Below, piece after piece: positions 22,870-30,975 of a DNA stretch of 64,000 bases. Under the pieces are notes generated by a model. That model did no database searches, was not told where the DNA came from, and worked only from the letters and a program-made list of their open reading frames with translations. The first letter of the stretch is position 1. Each line of letters begins with the position of its first letter. This DNA comes from Geothrix sp. PMB-07. Its GTDB lineage: Bacteria > Acidobacteriota > Holophagae > Holophagales > Holophagaceae. The translations under genes were made by a program, and so were the position numbers. The stretch is from the NCBI RefSeq assembly GCF_030758935.1, contig NZ_CP132333.1, positions 930,992-994,991 on the forward strand, written 5' to 3'.

Positions 22870-23178
22870 GGTGGCCTCATGTGGGTGACGGGTGGAGGAG
22901 GCAGTGATCGACTCTGCAGCCCGACGAGCTCTGCGCGCGAATCACAGCTCTTCATCGACGCCCCCTGCTTAAGGCTTAATCGTGCCGAAAAAACACCATT
23001 GATGGTTAAGCGATATAATGAATTTGAATTCCATGTGGTGATTGCGTAATGCCGGATGTTTAAACAGCTCAACAAAGACTGAGCTGCACCGTGGGGCCAG
23101 ACCGAGTGGGACTGTCCCTTGCTGGTGGTCGCCAAGTCCTGCACCATCCAACTGGCTGTTTCAAGAAAGGACCACCTC
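22870..23178. other. Divergent intergenic region with AT-rich core
   Basis: These 309 bases separate the divergent M4 and DUF885 genes and contain no convincing gene. The core, about 22975-23065, is clearly AT-rich compared with its surroundings and contains a consensus TATAAT at 23014-23019 on the plus strand. Because ATATAAT reads ATTATAT on the other strand, the same element could serve either gene. No strong -35 box is seen at the ideal distance, which may mean activator dependence. Confidence 0.5.
23014..23019 (+). promoter_or_regulatory. Candidate -10 element (TATAAT)
   Basis: This is a perfect -10 hexamer in an AT-rich patch 160 bases before the DUF885 start. The best -35 match at 18-base spacing is only AAAACA, so promoter activity is a weak inference. 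Confidence 0.35.
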
Positions 23179-24963
23179 ATGACCCGGCGCCTTCTGATGC
23201 TTCCTGCCCTTCTGGCCCTGGTGGCCGTTCCTCATGTCATGGCGCAGCCCGCCGAGGCCCAGGCGGCCCCCGCCAAGGCCCAGGAGGCTCCCGCCAAGGT
23301 TCCGTTCTCCCGCCTGAAGGCGGATTTCATCGAGGCTTATTGGCGCCAGAACCCGGAAAGCGCGGTGGGGGTCGGCTACTACAAATACGCGGATCGCCTG
23401 CCCATTCCCGATGCGGTGGAGCGTCGGCGGAGCCTGGCTTTCGCGGCCCAGTGGCTGCTGAAGTTCAAGGAGGTGGATGAGCGTGCCCTGGATGTGCAGG
23501 AACGCATTGACCTCCGGCTGATCCAAAGCCAGCTGGAGGCGGAACGCTGGTACACCACCACCTTCAAGAGCCATCAGTGGGATCCATCGAACTACAACGT
23601 GGCGGGCACCTTCGGACTGCTGCTGGGGACCGAATACGCCCCTCTGGAAACGCGCCTGCGAACCGTGGCCAAGCGCCTGCCCAAGGTTGCGCCTTACTAC
23701 GCCGCCGCCAAGACGAACCTCAAAGGCCCCACGCTGGAGCATACGCAGCTGGCCATCCTTCAGAACAAGGGGGCCCTGGGCGTCTTCGGGGAGGGTTTCC
23801 TGAAGCAGGTGGACGGTTCACAGCTTCCGGCGACCGAAAAGGCGCACCTCAAGGAGGATGCGGCCAAGGCCAAGGCTGCGATCCAGGACTACATCACCCA
23901 TCTGGAAGGGGTGGAAACGAAGCTGAAGGCAACGGGCGCCCGCTCGTTCCGCATCGGCAAGGATTTGTTCGAGCAGTCCTTCTTTCATTCCATCCAGGCG
24001 GATTGCACAGCGGAGGAGCTGTATCGCCGGGCTCTGGCGGAAAAGGAGAAGCTGCACGTTCGCATGGCCGAGACGGCCCGCCAGCTTTGGCCGAAATACT
24101 TCGGTGCTGAACCCATGCCGACCGACCGTTTGGAGCTCGTTGGCCGCATGGTGGAGAAGCTTTCCCAGAAGCATGTCACTGCCGAGGGTTTCGTGGCGGA
24201 GGTGAAGCGGCAGATCCCGCTGCTGGAAAGCTGGGTGCGTGAGCACGACCTGGTGGAGCTGGATCCCAGCAAGCCCTTGGTGGTGCGCGAAACGCCCGAG
24301 TACATGCGGGGCGTTGCGGGCGCCAGCATCAGCGCCCCCGGGCCCTATGATCCCAAGGCCAACACCTATTACAACGTGACGCCCCTGGAAGGCACCGATG
24401 CCCAGAAGGAGAGCTACCTCCGCGAGTACAACGAGTACATCCTCCAGGTGCTCAACATCCACGAGGCGGTGCCGGGCCACTATGTGCAGCTGCTGCACGC
24501 CAACAAATCCCCCAGCCTGGTCAAGGCCATCTTCGGCAACGGGGCCATGGTGGAGGGCTGGGCGGTCTACTCCGAGCGCATGATGCTGGAATCCGGCTAC
24601 GGCGGTGACACACCGGAGATGTGGCTCATGTATTCCAAGTGGAACCTGCGCGTGGTCTGCAACGCCATTCTGGATTACAGCGTGCATGTGCAGGGCATGA
24701 CCGAAGAACAGGCCATGAAGCTCCTGGTGCGTGAAGCCTTCCAGCAGGACACCGAGGCCCGGGAGAAGTGGCACCGGGCCCAGGTCACGTCTGTCCAGCT
24801 CTCCAGCTACTTCGCCGGCTATGCGGCCATTTATGATCTGCGCGAGCAGCTGAAAACCCGCCAGGGAGCTGCCTTCAACCTGAAGCGCTTCCACGAGCAG
24901 TTCCTGGGTTACGGCAGTGCCCCTGTGAAGTTCATCCGGGAACTCATGCTGCCCAAACCCTGA
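23179..24963 (+). CDS. Exported DUF885-family putative zinc metallopeptidase
   Basis: This is a 594-residue protein with a signal peptide (LLMLPALLALVAVPHVMA, cleavage near residue 21) and an Ala/Pro-rich linker. The DUF885 domain, mostly helical, fills the rest. The zinc-binding motif is HEAVPGHY with His428, Glu429 and His434; the wider spacing (HExxxxH) is characteristic of this family and of some carboxypeptidase Taq-like enzymes. A downstream AMVEGWAVYSERMM segment supplies the expected third-ligand Glu. The substrate is not established for the family, although peptides are assumed. The start at 23179 is chosen because AAAGGA lies 9 bases upstream and the signal peptide begins there. It lies in the peptidase group and is 41 bases before the PAS protein gene. 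Confidence 0.88.
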   Translation: MTRRLLMLPALLALVAVPHVMAQPAEAQAAPAKAQEAPAKVPFSRLKADFIEAYWRQNPESAVGVGYYKYADRLPIPDAVERRRSLAFAAQWLLKFKEVDERALDVQERIDLRLIQSQLEAERWYTTTFKSHQWDPSNYNVAGTFGLLLGTEYAPLETRLRTVAKRLPKVAPYYAAAKTNLKGPTLEHTQLAILQNKGALGVFGEGFLKQVDGSQLPATEKAHLKEDAAKAKAAIQDYITHLEGVETKLKATGARSFRIGKDLFEQSFFHSIQADCTAEELYRRALAEKEKLHVRMAETARQLWPKYFGAEPMPTDRLELVGRMVEKLSQKHVTAEGFVAEVKRQIPLLESWVREHDLVELDPSKPLVVRETPEYMRGVAGASISAPGPYDPKANTYYNVTPLEGTDAQKESYLREYNEYILQVLNIHEAVPGHYVQLLHANKSPSLVKAIFGNGAMVEGWAVYSERMMLESGYGGDTPEMWLMYSKWNLRVVCNAILDYSVHVQGMTEEQAMKLLVREAFQQDTEAREKWHRAQVTSVQLSSYFAGYAAIYDLREQLKTRQGAAFNLKRFHEQFLGYGSAPVKFIRELMLPKP

Positions 24964-25003
24964 GCCGTTCCACTGTTCCAGAAGGCATGTTTGTGGAGCG
25001 CCC

Positions 25004-25645
25004 ATGGCCGATCCTGGAGATCCCGAGACCAGTGCCGTGGGCCAGCTTTGGCCCTGGCCCGAACAGGCCGAGGTGATGCGGACGGTGCTGGATGCCTCCA
25101 CGGATCCCATCTTCAACATCCTGGAGGACGGCACCTACCGCTACGTCAACGCCGCCTTCTCGGGGCCCTTCGGGAAGACGCCGACGGACATCATCGGAAA
25201 GCGGATCTGGGATCTCTTTGATCGGGCTGAGGCCGAAAAGCGCATGAGCGTGGTCACCCGGGCCTTCGCTACCGGCGAGACCATCGTCTTCGACGTGCGC
25301 GTACCCACCGCGACGGGCGACCGCCACTACATCACCTCGGTACGCCCCATCCTCGATGCAGAGGCGCGGGTGAGTTCGGTGGTCTGCATCTCCAAGGACA
25401 TCACCGAGCGGAAGCGGATCGAACTGGAGCGGGAAAAGCTCATCCAAGACCTGCAGACCGCTCTGGCACGGGTGCAGACCCTTTCAGGCCTGCTGCCCAT
25501 CTGTGCCCATTGCAACAAGATCCGGGATGAGCAAGGCGATTGGACGCGCATCGAGTCCTACATCAGTGCTCACTCCCGCGCCGAATTCAGCCACAGCATC
25601 TGCCCCGACTGCGCCCGGGGGGCCTTCCCGGAAATGAACGGCTGA
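25004..25645 (+). CDS. PAS-domain protein with C-terminal cysteine motif
   Basis: This is a soluble 213-residue protein. A PAS sensor domain covers residues 22-140 (LDASTDPIFNILEDGTYRYVN; SSVVCISKDITERK is the typical end of PAS/PAC), and a short coiled coil follows (about 138-163). The C-terminal module LSGLLPICAHCNKIRDEQG...ESYISAHS...FSHSICPDCARG has two Cys-x2-Cys pairs with a conserved acidic/histidine core. The same module ends many GAF- or PAS-containing signalling proteins and may bind a metal or sense redox, though its function is not known to me. There is no kinase or output domain, so it presumably acts by contact with a partner. ATG 25004 has GGAG 7 bases upstream. It lies between two exported peptidase genes, 41 bases after the first. 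Confidence 0.85.
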   Translation: MADPGDPETSAVGQLWPWPEQAEVMRTVLDASTDPIFNILEDGTYRYVNAAFSGPFGKTPTDIIGKRIWDLFDRAEAEKRMSVVTRAFATGETIVFDVRVPTATGDRHYITSVRPILDAEARVSSVVCISKDITERKRIELEREKLIQDLQTALARVQTLSGLLPICAHCNKIRDEQGDWTRIESYISAHSRAEFSHSICPDCARGAFPEMNG

Positions 25646-25698
25646 CGTGCCTGCCTCGTATGATGATGCTAGAGTCGTGAATGACTCCAGGAGCATCC

Positions 25699-27813
25699 AT
25701 GCGCCCGCTTTCTGTTATGACTGCCCTCATGACGCTGCCCATGCTCGCCGCCGATCCCGCGCAAGCCGCGAATCCGTTCTTCGCGGAATGGAAGACGCCC
25801 TTCGGCGTACCGCCCTTCCAGGAGATCCGGGAAGACCACTTCATGCCTGCCTTCAAGGAGGGCATGGCCCGGCAGAAGGCCGAGGTGGCCGTCATCCTCG
25901 GTACCCAGGCCGCGCCCACCTTTGAGAACACCATCCTGGCCCTGGAGCTGTCTGGCCAGTTCCTGGATCGGGTGGGTTCCGTGTTCTTCAACCTCACGGG
26001 GGCGGAAACCAATCCCAAGCTGCAGACGGTGAACCGCGAAGTGATGCCGCTGATGTCAGCCCACCGCGATGACCTCCACCTGAATGCGAAGCTCTTCCAG
26101 CGGGTGAAGGCGGTGTGGGACGGCCGCGGCGGGTTGAAGCTGGCGCCGGATCAGGCCCGGCTCCTGGAGAACACCTACAAGGCCTTCGTGCGGGCCGGTG
26201 CGGCCCTGACGCCTGAACAGCAGGGGCGCATGCGCGCCATCAACGCCGAGCAATCCCGCCTGGGTGTGGAGTTCAATGATCGCGTGCTCAAGGCCACCAA
26301 GGCCTTCCAGCTGGTGGTGGAGGCCAAGGACCAGGCGGGCCTGCCCGCAGGGGATCTGGCGGGCCTGCCCGAAGGGGTGCGCCTGGCCGCGGCGGCTGCT
26401 GCGCGGAAAGCCGGCCTGGACGGCAAGTGGCTGTTCACCTTGGATGGCCCCAGCATCTGGCCCTTCCTCGAGTACGCGCAGGACCGCGAGCTGCGGAAGC
26501 GCCTCCTCACGGGCTACCTGGAGCGCTGCAACCAGGGCGGTGATACCGATACCAATGCCATCGTGAGCCAGGTGGCGGCACTGCGGGCCGAGAAGGCCCA
26601 GCTGCTGGGCTACGGCACCTGGGCGGATTTCGTCCTCGAAGAGAACATGGCCAAGAATGCCAAGGGTGTCTACGGCCTGCTGGATCAGATCTGGAAGCCG
26701 GCGCTGGAAGTGGCCAAGAAGGAGCGCGCTGAACTGCAGGCCATGATGGCCAAGGACCTTCCAGGCCAGAAGCTGGAGCCCTGGGATTGGCGCTACTACG
26801 CGGAAAAGGAGAAGCGGGCCAAGTACGACTTCGACGAGGAATCGGTGAAGCCGTACTTCGCCATCGATGCCGTGAGGCAGGGCGCCTTCACCTTGGCGGG
26901 CCGACTCTACGGCATCACTTTCACGGAAGTGAAAGGCCTTCCCGTTTACCAGAAGGATGTCCGCTGCTTCGAGGTCAAGGAGCAGGACGGGCGGCACCTG
27001 GGGTTGATCTACGTGGACTACCATCCGCGGCCGGGCAAGCGCGGCGGCGCCTGGATGAGCAGCTACCAGTCCGCTTGGGTGAAGGACGGCCAGCGGGTGG
27101 ATCCCGTGGTGGTGAACGTCTGCAACTTCACCGCGCCCGCCGGGGACCGGCCTGCGCTGCTCACGGCCGACGAGGTGCGCACGCTCTTCCACGAGTTCGG
27201 CCATGGGCTGCACGGCCTCTTCTACAAAGGGCGCTACCGGGGCACGGCGGGCACACCGCGGGATTTCGTGGAACTGCCCAGTCAGGTCATGGAGAACTGG
27301 GCCATGGAACCCGAGGTGCTGAATCTCTACGCCAAGCACTACCAGACTGGCGAGGTCATCCCTGAGGCCCTGGTGGCGAAGATGAAGAAGGCCGCCACCT
27401 TCGGCCAGGGCTTTGCCACGGTGGAATACATGGCCGCCTCGCTGCTGGACATGGACTGGCACACGCTGACCAGCACCAAGCCTCAAGACACCGCCGCCTT
27501 CGAGAAGGCCTCCCTGGCCAAGTGGGGCCTCCTGGCCGAGATTCCGCCCCGCTACCGCAGCCCCTACTTCAGCCACATCATGGGCGGCTACGCCGCGGGC
27601 TACTACAGCTACATCTGGAGTGCGGTCCTCGACAGCGATGCCTTCCAGGCCTTCAAGGAGAAGGGCAACCTCTTCGATCCGGCCACCGCGGGCAGGTTCC
27701 GGGCGGAGGTGCTCTCCAAGGGCGGCACGGCCGATCCCGCGGAGCTCTACCGGCGGTTCCGCGGGCGTGATCCAAAGGTGGAACCGCTGCTCGAGAAACG
27801 CGGGCTGAAGTAG
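25699..27813 (+). CDS. dcp: Exported M3-family peptidyl-dipeptidase (Dcp type)
   Basis: This is a 704-residue zinc metallopeptidase. A signal peptide (residues 1-27, ending ADPAQA) precedes an all-helical M3 fold. The zinc motif LFHEFGHGLHGLF contains His498, Glu499 and His502, and the distal Glu lies in GTPRDFVELPSQVMENW. The Dcp-type N-terminal block (NPFFAEWKTPFGVPPFQEI) distinguishes it from oligopeptidase A. The enzyme releases dipeptides from C-termini of short peptides, here in the periplasm. ATG 25699 is preferred to the in-frame ATG at 25681 because AGGAG is 6 bases upstream and the signal begins there. It probably finishes the breakdown begun by the endo-acting enzymes nearby; this is inference from context. 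Confidence 0.93.
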   Translation: MRPLSVMTALMTLPMLAADPAQAANPFFAEWKTPFGVPPFQEIREDHFMPAFKEGMARQKAEVAVILGTQAAPTFENTILALELSGQFLDRVGSVFFNLTGAETNPKLQTVNREVMPLMSAHRDDLHLNAKLFQRVKAVWDGRGGLKLAPDQARLLENTYKAFVRAGAALTPEQQGRMRAINAEQSRLGVEFNDRVLKATKAFQLVVEAKDQAGLPAGDLAGLPEGVRLAAAAAARKAGLDGKWLFTLDGPSIWPFLEYAQDRELRKRLLTGYLERCNQGGDTDTNAIVSQVAALRAEKAQLLGYGTWADFVLEENMAKNAKGVYGLLDQIWKPALEVAKKERAELQAMMAKDLPGQKLEPWDWRYYAEKEKRAKYDFDEESVKPYFAIDAVRQGAFTLAGRLYGITFTEVKGLPVYQKDVRCFEVKEQDGRHLGLIYVDYHPRPGKRGGAWMSSYQSAWVKDGQRVDPVVVNVCNFTAPAGDRPALLTADEVRTLFHEFGHGLHGLFYKGRYRGTAGTPRDFVELPSQVMENWAMEPEVLNLYAKHYQTGEVIPEALVAKMKKAATFGQGFATVEYMAASLLDMDWHTLTSTKPQDTAAFEKASLAKWGLLAEIPPRYRSPYFSHIMGGYAAGYYSYIWSAVLDSDAFQAFKEKGNLFDPATAGRFRAEVLSKGGTADPAELYRRFRGRDPKVEPLLEKRGLK

Positions 27814-27874
27814 CCTCGCTCAGGAACGCCAGGGAAGAGACTGTGGCAAAGTGGTTCCACCCATCGGAGCCCCC

Positions 27875-29326
27875 ATGCGCTGTCTGACCGCTGCCCTTTC
27901 CATGGTGTCGCTGCTTGGATCGCTACCTGGATCCATGCTTCTCGCCCAGACGCCGCAGGCACCCATGGCCCATCATGGCCTGCGCCTGCCCGACGCGTTC
28001 TTCGCGGGCAACCGGGCGGCGCTGCTGGCCAAGGCCAAGGCCATGGGGCCCGGCACCCTGGTGGTCGCCAAATCCATGCCCACCCAGCCCAGTTCCGGGG
28101 ACGGCGAGCATCCCTACCGGCAGGATTCGGACTTCTACTACCTCACCGGGGTGGAGGAGGAACATGCCGTGGCCCTGCTGGACGCGGACAAGGGCACCTA
28201 CACCCTGCTGGTGCAGGCCCGCGATCCCCGCCGCGAAACCTACACCGGGACACGGCTGGGCGTGGCCGGGGCCAAGGCCAAGGGTGCCGACGAGGCGGTG
28301 GAGTACCCCGCCGCCGAAAAAACGCTGAATGAAGCCCTGCAGCGGGCCAAGCGCGTGGTCTTCATCAACAACTTCGACGACGCCTTCCGCCTCAAGGTGC
28401 TGGATGCGGTCTATCCAAAGGGCACGGTGGGCTGGAAGGTCGATTACGAAAAGATCCTGGTGGATGGACGCCCCATCGTCGGGGAGATGCGGGTCATCAA
28501 GCAGCCCATGGAAGTGCAGATGATCCAGCGGGCGGTGGATGCCAGCATCGAGGGGCACCTTGCGGCCATGCGAGGCAGTGCCACTTTCACCAACGAGGGT
28601 CAGGTGGCGGCGGCTCTCGAAGGCACGGTGCGGGCGCTCGGGGCGCGGTTCCTCTCCTACCAGACCATCGCCGGGGCGGGTGGCAATGGCTGCGTGCTGC
28701 ACTACCCCTTCAACGACCAGCCCATCACGCCGGGTTCGCTCATCCTCATGGATGCCAGCGGCGAAATTGGCTTCTACACCTCGGACATCACCCGCACCTG
28801 GCCCGCCAACGGCACCTTCACGGGGGAACAACGCGCCCTTTACGACATCGTGCTCAAGGCCCAGGAAGCCGGTATCCAGGAACTGCGCCCGGGCCGCCCC
28901 CACGGCGCCAGCATGCGCGCGGCGGCGCGGGTCATCAGCGATGGTCTGGTGGACCTGGGCCTCATCCAGGGCGACAAGGAGGAGGCCTTCAAGCGAGGGG
29001 ACTGGAACAAGTTTCTGCCCCACGGGGTGAGCCACTACCTGGGCCTCGACGTGCATGATGCGGGCAGCTACGGGCCGGCGGACACCTTCCACCGGCATGC
29101 GGGCACCCGGGCCCTGGCGGCGGGCATGGTGCTCACCATGGAGCCTGGCATCTACATCCCGAAGGGGATGGAAGGCGTCGCGGCCAAGTGGCAGGGCATC
29201 GGCATCCGCATCGAGGATGTGATTCTCGTGACCGCCAATGAACCATGCAACCTGAGCGCCCGTCTGCCCCGGCGGGCAGAGGATCTGGAGGCCCTCGTTC
29301 GCGGTGGGGCCAAACGCCTCAAGTAA
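27875..29326 (+). CDS. Exported M24-family Xaa-Pro aminopeptidase (aminopeptidase P)
   Basis: This 483-residue enzyme has a signal peptide (cleavage about residue 26, MLLAQ) and an N-terminal aminopeptidase P domain (DSDFYYLTGVEEEHAVALL). The pita-bread catalytic domain carries the five metal ligands in order: Asp in ILMDASGEIG, Asp in YTSDITRTWP, His in VSHYLGLDVHD, Glu in LTMEPGIYIP and Glu in GIRIEDVILVT. It removes an N-terminal residue preceding proline. Prolyl bonds block most exopeptidases, so this activity complements the Dcp-type and S9 enzymes encoded just upstream. ATG 27875 has GGAG 6 bases before it; an in-frame GTG at 27851 is less likely. The 15-base gap to the convergent beta-barrel gene holds no obvious terminator. 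Confidence 0.93.
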   Translation: MRCLTAALSMVSLLGSLPGSMLLAQTPQAPMAHHGLRLPDAFFAGNRAALLAKAKAMGPGTLVVAKSMPTQPSSGDGEHPYRQDSDFYYLTGVEEEHAVALLDADKGTYTLLVQARDPRRETYTGTRLGVAGAKAKGADEAVEYPAAEKTLNEALQRAKRVVFINNFDDAFRLKVLDAVYPKGTVGWKVDYEKILVDGRPIVGEMRVIKQPMEVQMIQRAVDASIEGHLAAMRGSATFTNEGQVAAALEGTVRALGARFLSYQTIAGAGGNGCVLHYPFNDQPITPGSLILMDASGEIGFYTSDITRTWPANGTFTGEQRALYDIVLKAQEAGIQELRPGRPHGASMRAAARVISDGLVDLGLIQGDKEEAFKRGDWNKFLPHGVSHYLGLDVHDAGSYGPADTFHRHAGTRALAAGMVLTMEPGIYIPKGMEGVAAKWQGIGIRIEDVILVTANEPCNLSARLPRRAEDLEALVRGGAKRLK

Positions 29327-29341
29327 ATTTGCCTGTTTGGC

Positions 29342-29884
29342 CTAAAACTTCATGGTGGCGCCGACCATGAGGCCCGTCGCTGTGAGGGTTGAGTTGATGG
29401 GGCTCCAGAAGCCGCGGACTTCCACCCCGAGCCGGGGGGAGACCTGGTAACCCAGGCCGCCGTTCACGCCCAGCCGTGTGGCGTTGATGGTTGAAGGGGT
29501 GTCGCCGGTGGCGACGATGTGCCACTGCTGCCCGCCCGCGGCGCCCACGAGGTAGGCTCCGTGCTCCGGATCACCACCGGGATACCAGAGCCCTTCCAGC
29601 ATGAAGTCGATGGAGGCCACCCGGGTCTTGGTGCCTGTGAGGCCAAGGGTGTCGCCCTTGGGGATGTATTGGAAGCCGATCAGCGGGCGCAGCAGGAGCC
29701 CATCGCTGATTGGGAAGGCCACGAAAACAGCACCGCCGAGGCCGATCTGGTTGTTGGTCAGGGTGTTCAGGTCTCCCATGGGCGCCACCGCGTGGGCCCT
29801 CGCTCCGATGGTGGCATCCTGAGCGGCCAGGGGCAGGGCCAGGGTGGAGGCCAGAGCAAGCAGCAGAGCGGGAAAGGGTTTCAT
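29342..29884 (-). CDS. Small outer-membrane beta-barrel protein
   Basis: This 180-residue protein has a Sec signal (LLLALASTLALPLAAQ). Alternating hydrophobic strands separated by short turns follow (IGLGGAVFVAFPI, LLLRPLIGFQYIP, GLGYQVSPRLGVEVRGFW), and it ends in Phe (GATMKF), as expected for BAM-inserted barrels. About eight strands fit the length. It resembles the OmpA-like/OmpW-like porin-fold group, but no specific family is certain. The start is fixed at 29884, 1 base after the stop of the kdsC gene on the same strand; a longer reading would overlap kdsC. Co-transcription with a lipopolysaccharide gene agrees with an envelope role. Confidence 0.8.
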   Translation of the reverse strand: MKPFPALLLALASTLALPLAAQDATIGARAHAVAPMGDLNTLTNNQIGLGGAVFVAFPISDGLLLRPLIGFQYIPKGDTLGLTGTKTRVASIDFMLEGLWYPGGDPEHGAYLVGAAGGQQWHIVATGDTPSTINATRLGVNGGLGYQVSPRLGVEVRGFWSPINSTLTATGLMVGATMKF

Positions 29885-29885
29885 G

Positions 29886-30416
29886 TCAAACCTCGTAGCT
29901 GGCCACGATGTCGGCCCAGCGCCCCTGGGCCTTGAGGATGCGCTCGGCCACAGCGCGCAGCAGGCCATGGCCGCCTGGAAGATCGGACACCCAGTGGCAG
30001 GCGGCTTTCACTTCCGGCACGGCGTCAGCGGGACAGCAGGCCAAGCCCACCCGGCGCAGCAAGGGCAGGTCCGGCAGGTCGTCACCCAGGTGCGCGATCT
30101 GATCGTAGGCCAGGCCGTACTTGGCGCAGAGCTGATCCAGCACGGGCTTCTTGGCCAGATGTCCGGCGAAACAATCCTCCACGCCCAGATCCTGGGCCCG
30201 GTGCTCCGTGGCCTTGGAGGCCAGGCCGGAGATGAAGGCCACAGGGATGCCCGACCGCTGCAGCCACTTGATGGCCGCGCCATCCCGCACGTGGAAGGCC
30301 TTGTCGTTGCCCGGGACGGCCCCGTACTGCAGGGCACCCGTGGTGAGCACGCCATCGATGTCGGTGCACAACAGGCGGATCTTGGTGGCGCGCAAATCCA
30401 GGTCGTCCACGGGCAT
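29886..30416 (-). CDS. kdsC: 3-deoxy-D-manno-octulosonate 8-phosphate phosphatase KdsC
   Basis: This 176-residue HAD phosphatase of the C0 (capless) class hydrolyses KDO-8-phosphate to KDO, the inner sugar of lipopolysaccharide. The nucleophile motif is LLCTDIDGVLTTG, motif II lies in VAFISGLAS (the family more often has SGR), the lysine is in GHLAKKPVLDQL, and the magnesium motif is HLGDDLPDLPLL. Length and the absence of a cap match KdsC tetramers. ATG 30416 is used; an in-frame GTG at 30425 is an alternative. Its presence indicates a lipopolysaccharide-bearing outer membrane. The small beta-barrel gene follows directly in the same operon, while the arsR gene is divergent across about 190 bases. 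Confidence 0.92.
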   Translation of the reverse strand: MPVDDLDLRATKIRLLCTDIDGVLTTGALQYGAVPGNDKAFHVRDGAAIKWLQRSGIPVAFISGLASKATEHRAQDLGVEDCFAGHLAKKPVLDQLCAKYGLAYDQIAHLGDDLPDLPLLRRVGLACCPADAVPEVKAACHWVSDLPGGHGLLRAVAERILKAQGRWADIVASYEV

Positions 30417-30557
30417 CTCCAGCACCAGCCTAGCAAATCCAAGCGCCGGTGGAGGAGGCCTTCGTGCTCTCGTTTTTGGGGTGAAGCGGGGCAGAAGTTA
30501 CGTGGTCCGATGAACAGATGGGTATAGAGTTTTTTTGAGAGAAATGCTGTCTGGGGA

Positions 30558-30597
30558 TTGACAAAGCTAAAAACTGAATGACTATAGTCGCATGGAG
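30558..30597 (+). promoter_or_regulatory. Promoter and candidate operator of the arsR-efflux operon
   Basis: A perfect -35 box TTGACA (30558-30563) is followed after 19 bases by TATAGT (30583-30588), a near-consensus -10. A perfect 10-base palindrome, GACTATAGTC (30580-30589), covers the -10, the usual place for an ArsR-family operator, so autorepression is likely. GGAG at 30594-30597 is the ribosome-binding site for the GTG at 30606. Confidence 0.6.
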
Positions 30598-30605
30598 TTT
30601 TGAAC

Positions 30606-30935
30606 GTGAATCACCAGCTCAGCAATCCCATGATCGACGAAGTGAGCGGCCTTTTCAGCGCGCTGGGGGACGCCTCTCGGCTGAAGATCCTGCGCTCGCT
30701 GCTGGATTCCAAGATTCCCCTTAGCCAGGGCGGGGTCGCCGAGGCGGCGGGTCTCTCCCAGGCCAATGCGTCCAAGCATCTGGCCTGCCTCGTGCGGGTG
30801 GGCCTGGTGGCGCGGGAGCCCGAGGGCAACGCCGTCTACTTCACCCCCGTGATGCCCCTGGTGGGCGAACTGTGCGACCTCGTGTGCGGCCACGTCAGTG
30901 ACCGGGCGCGGAGCACCTACAAGGCTCTGAAATGA
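30606..30935 (+). CDS. ArsR/SmtB-family transcriptional regulator
   Basis: This is a 109-residue winged-helix repressor. FSALGDASRLKILRSLL and GLSQANASKHLACLVRVGLV are the typical ArsR helix 1-2 and recognition-helix segments, and EGNAVYF is the wing. Possible sensing residues are Cys61 in the recognition helix and Cys90, Cys94 and His96 in the last helix (ELCDLVCGH). It lacks the ELCVCDL metal site of classical ArsR. The cysteine pattern allows either metal binding through the C-terminal helix or thiol/persulfide sensing. The genes downstream (rhodanese, OsmC, DUF2892) favour the second, but this is inference. GTG 30606 is chosen because GGAG is 8 bases upstream; TTG 30600 is too close. A hairpin with a T-run follows the stop. 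Confidence 0.88.
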   Translation: MNHQLSNPMIDEVSGLFSALGDASRLKILRSLLDSKIPLSQGGVAEAAGLSQANASKHLACLVRVGLVAREPEGNAVYFTPVMPLVGELCDLVCGHVSDRARSTYKALK

Positions 30936-30937
30936 TC

Positions 30938-30957
30938 AGGGCCTTGGCCCTTTTTTT
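30938..30957 (+). terminator. Hairpin with T-run after arsR (terminator or attenuator)
   Basis: AGGGCC and GGCCCT are separated by two bases and followed by seven T. The stem is short (5-6 bp with a tight loop), so termination may be partial. It lies 19 bases before the tolC start in what looks like a single operon, and could set arsR mRNA above that of the pump genes. Confidence 0.6.
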
Positions 30958-30975
30958 GGTTTGGAGTATTCCTTT

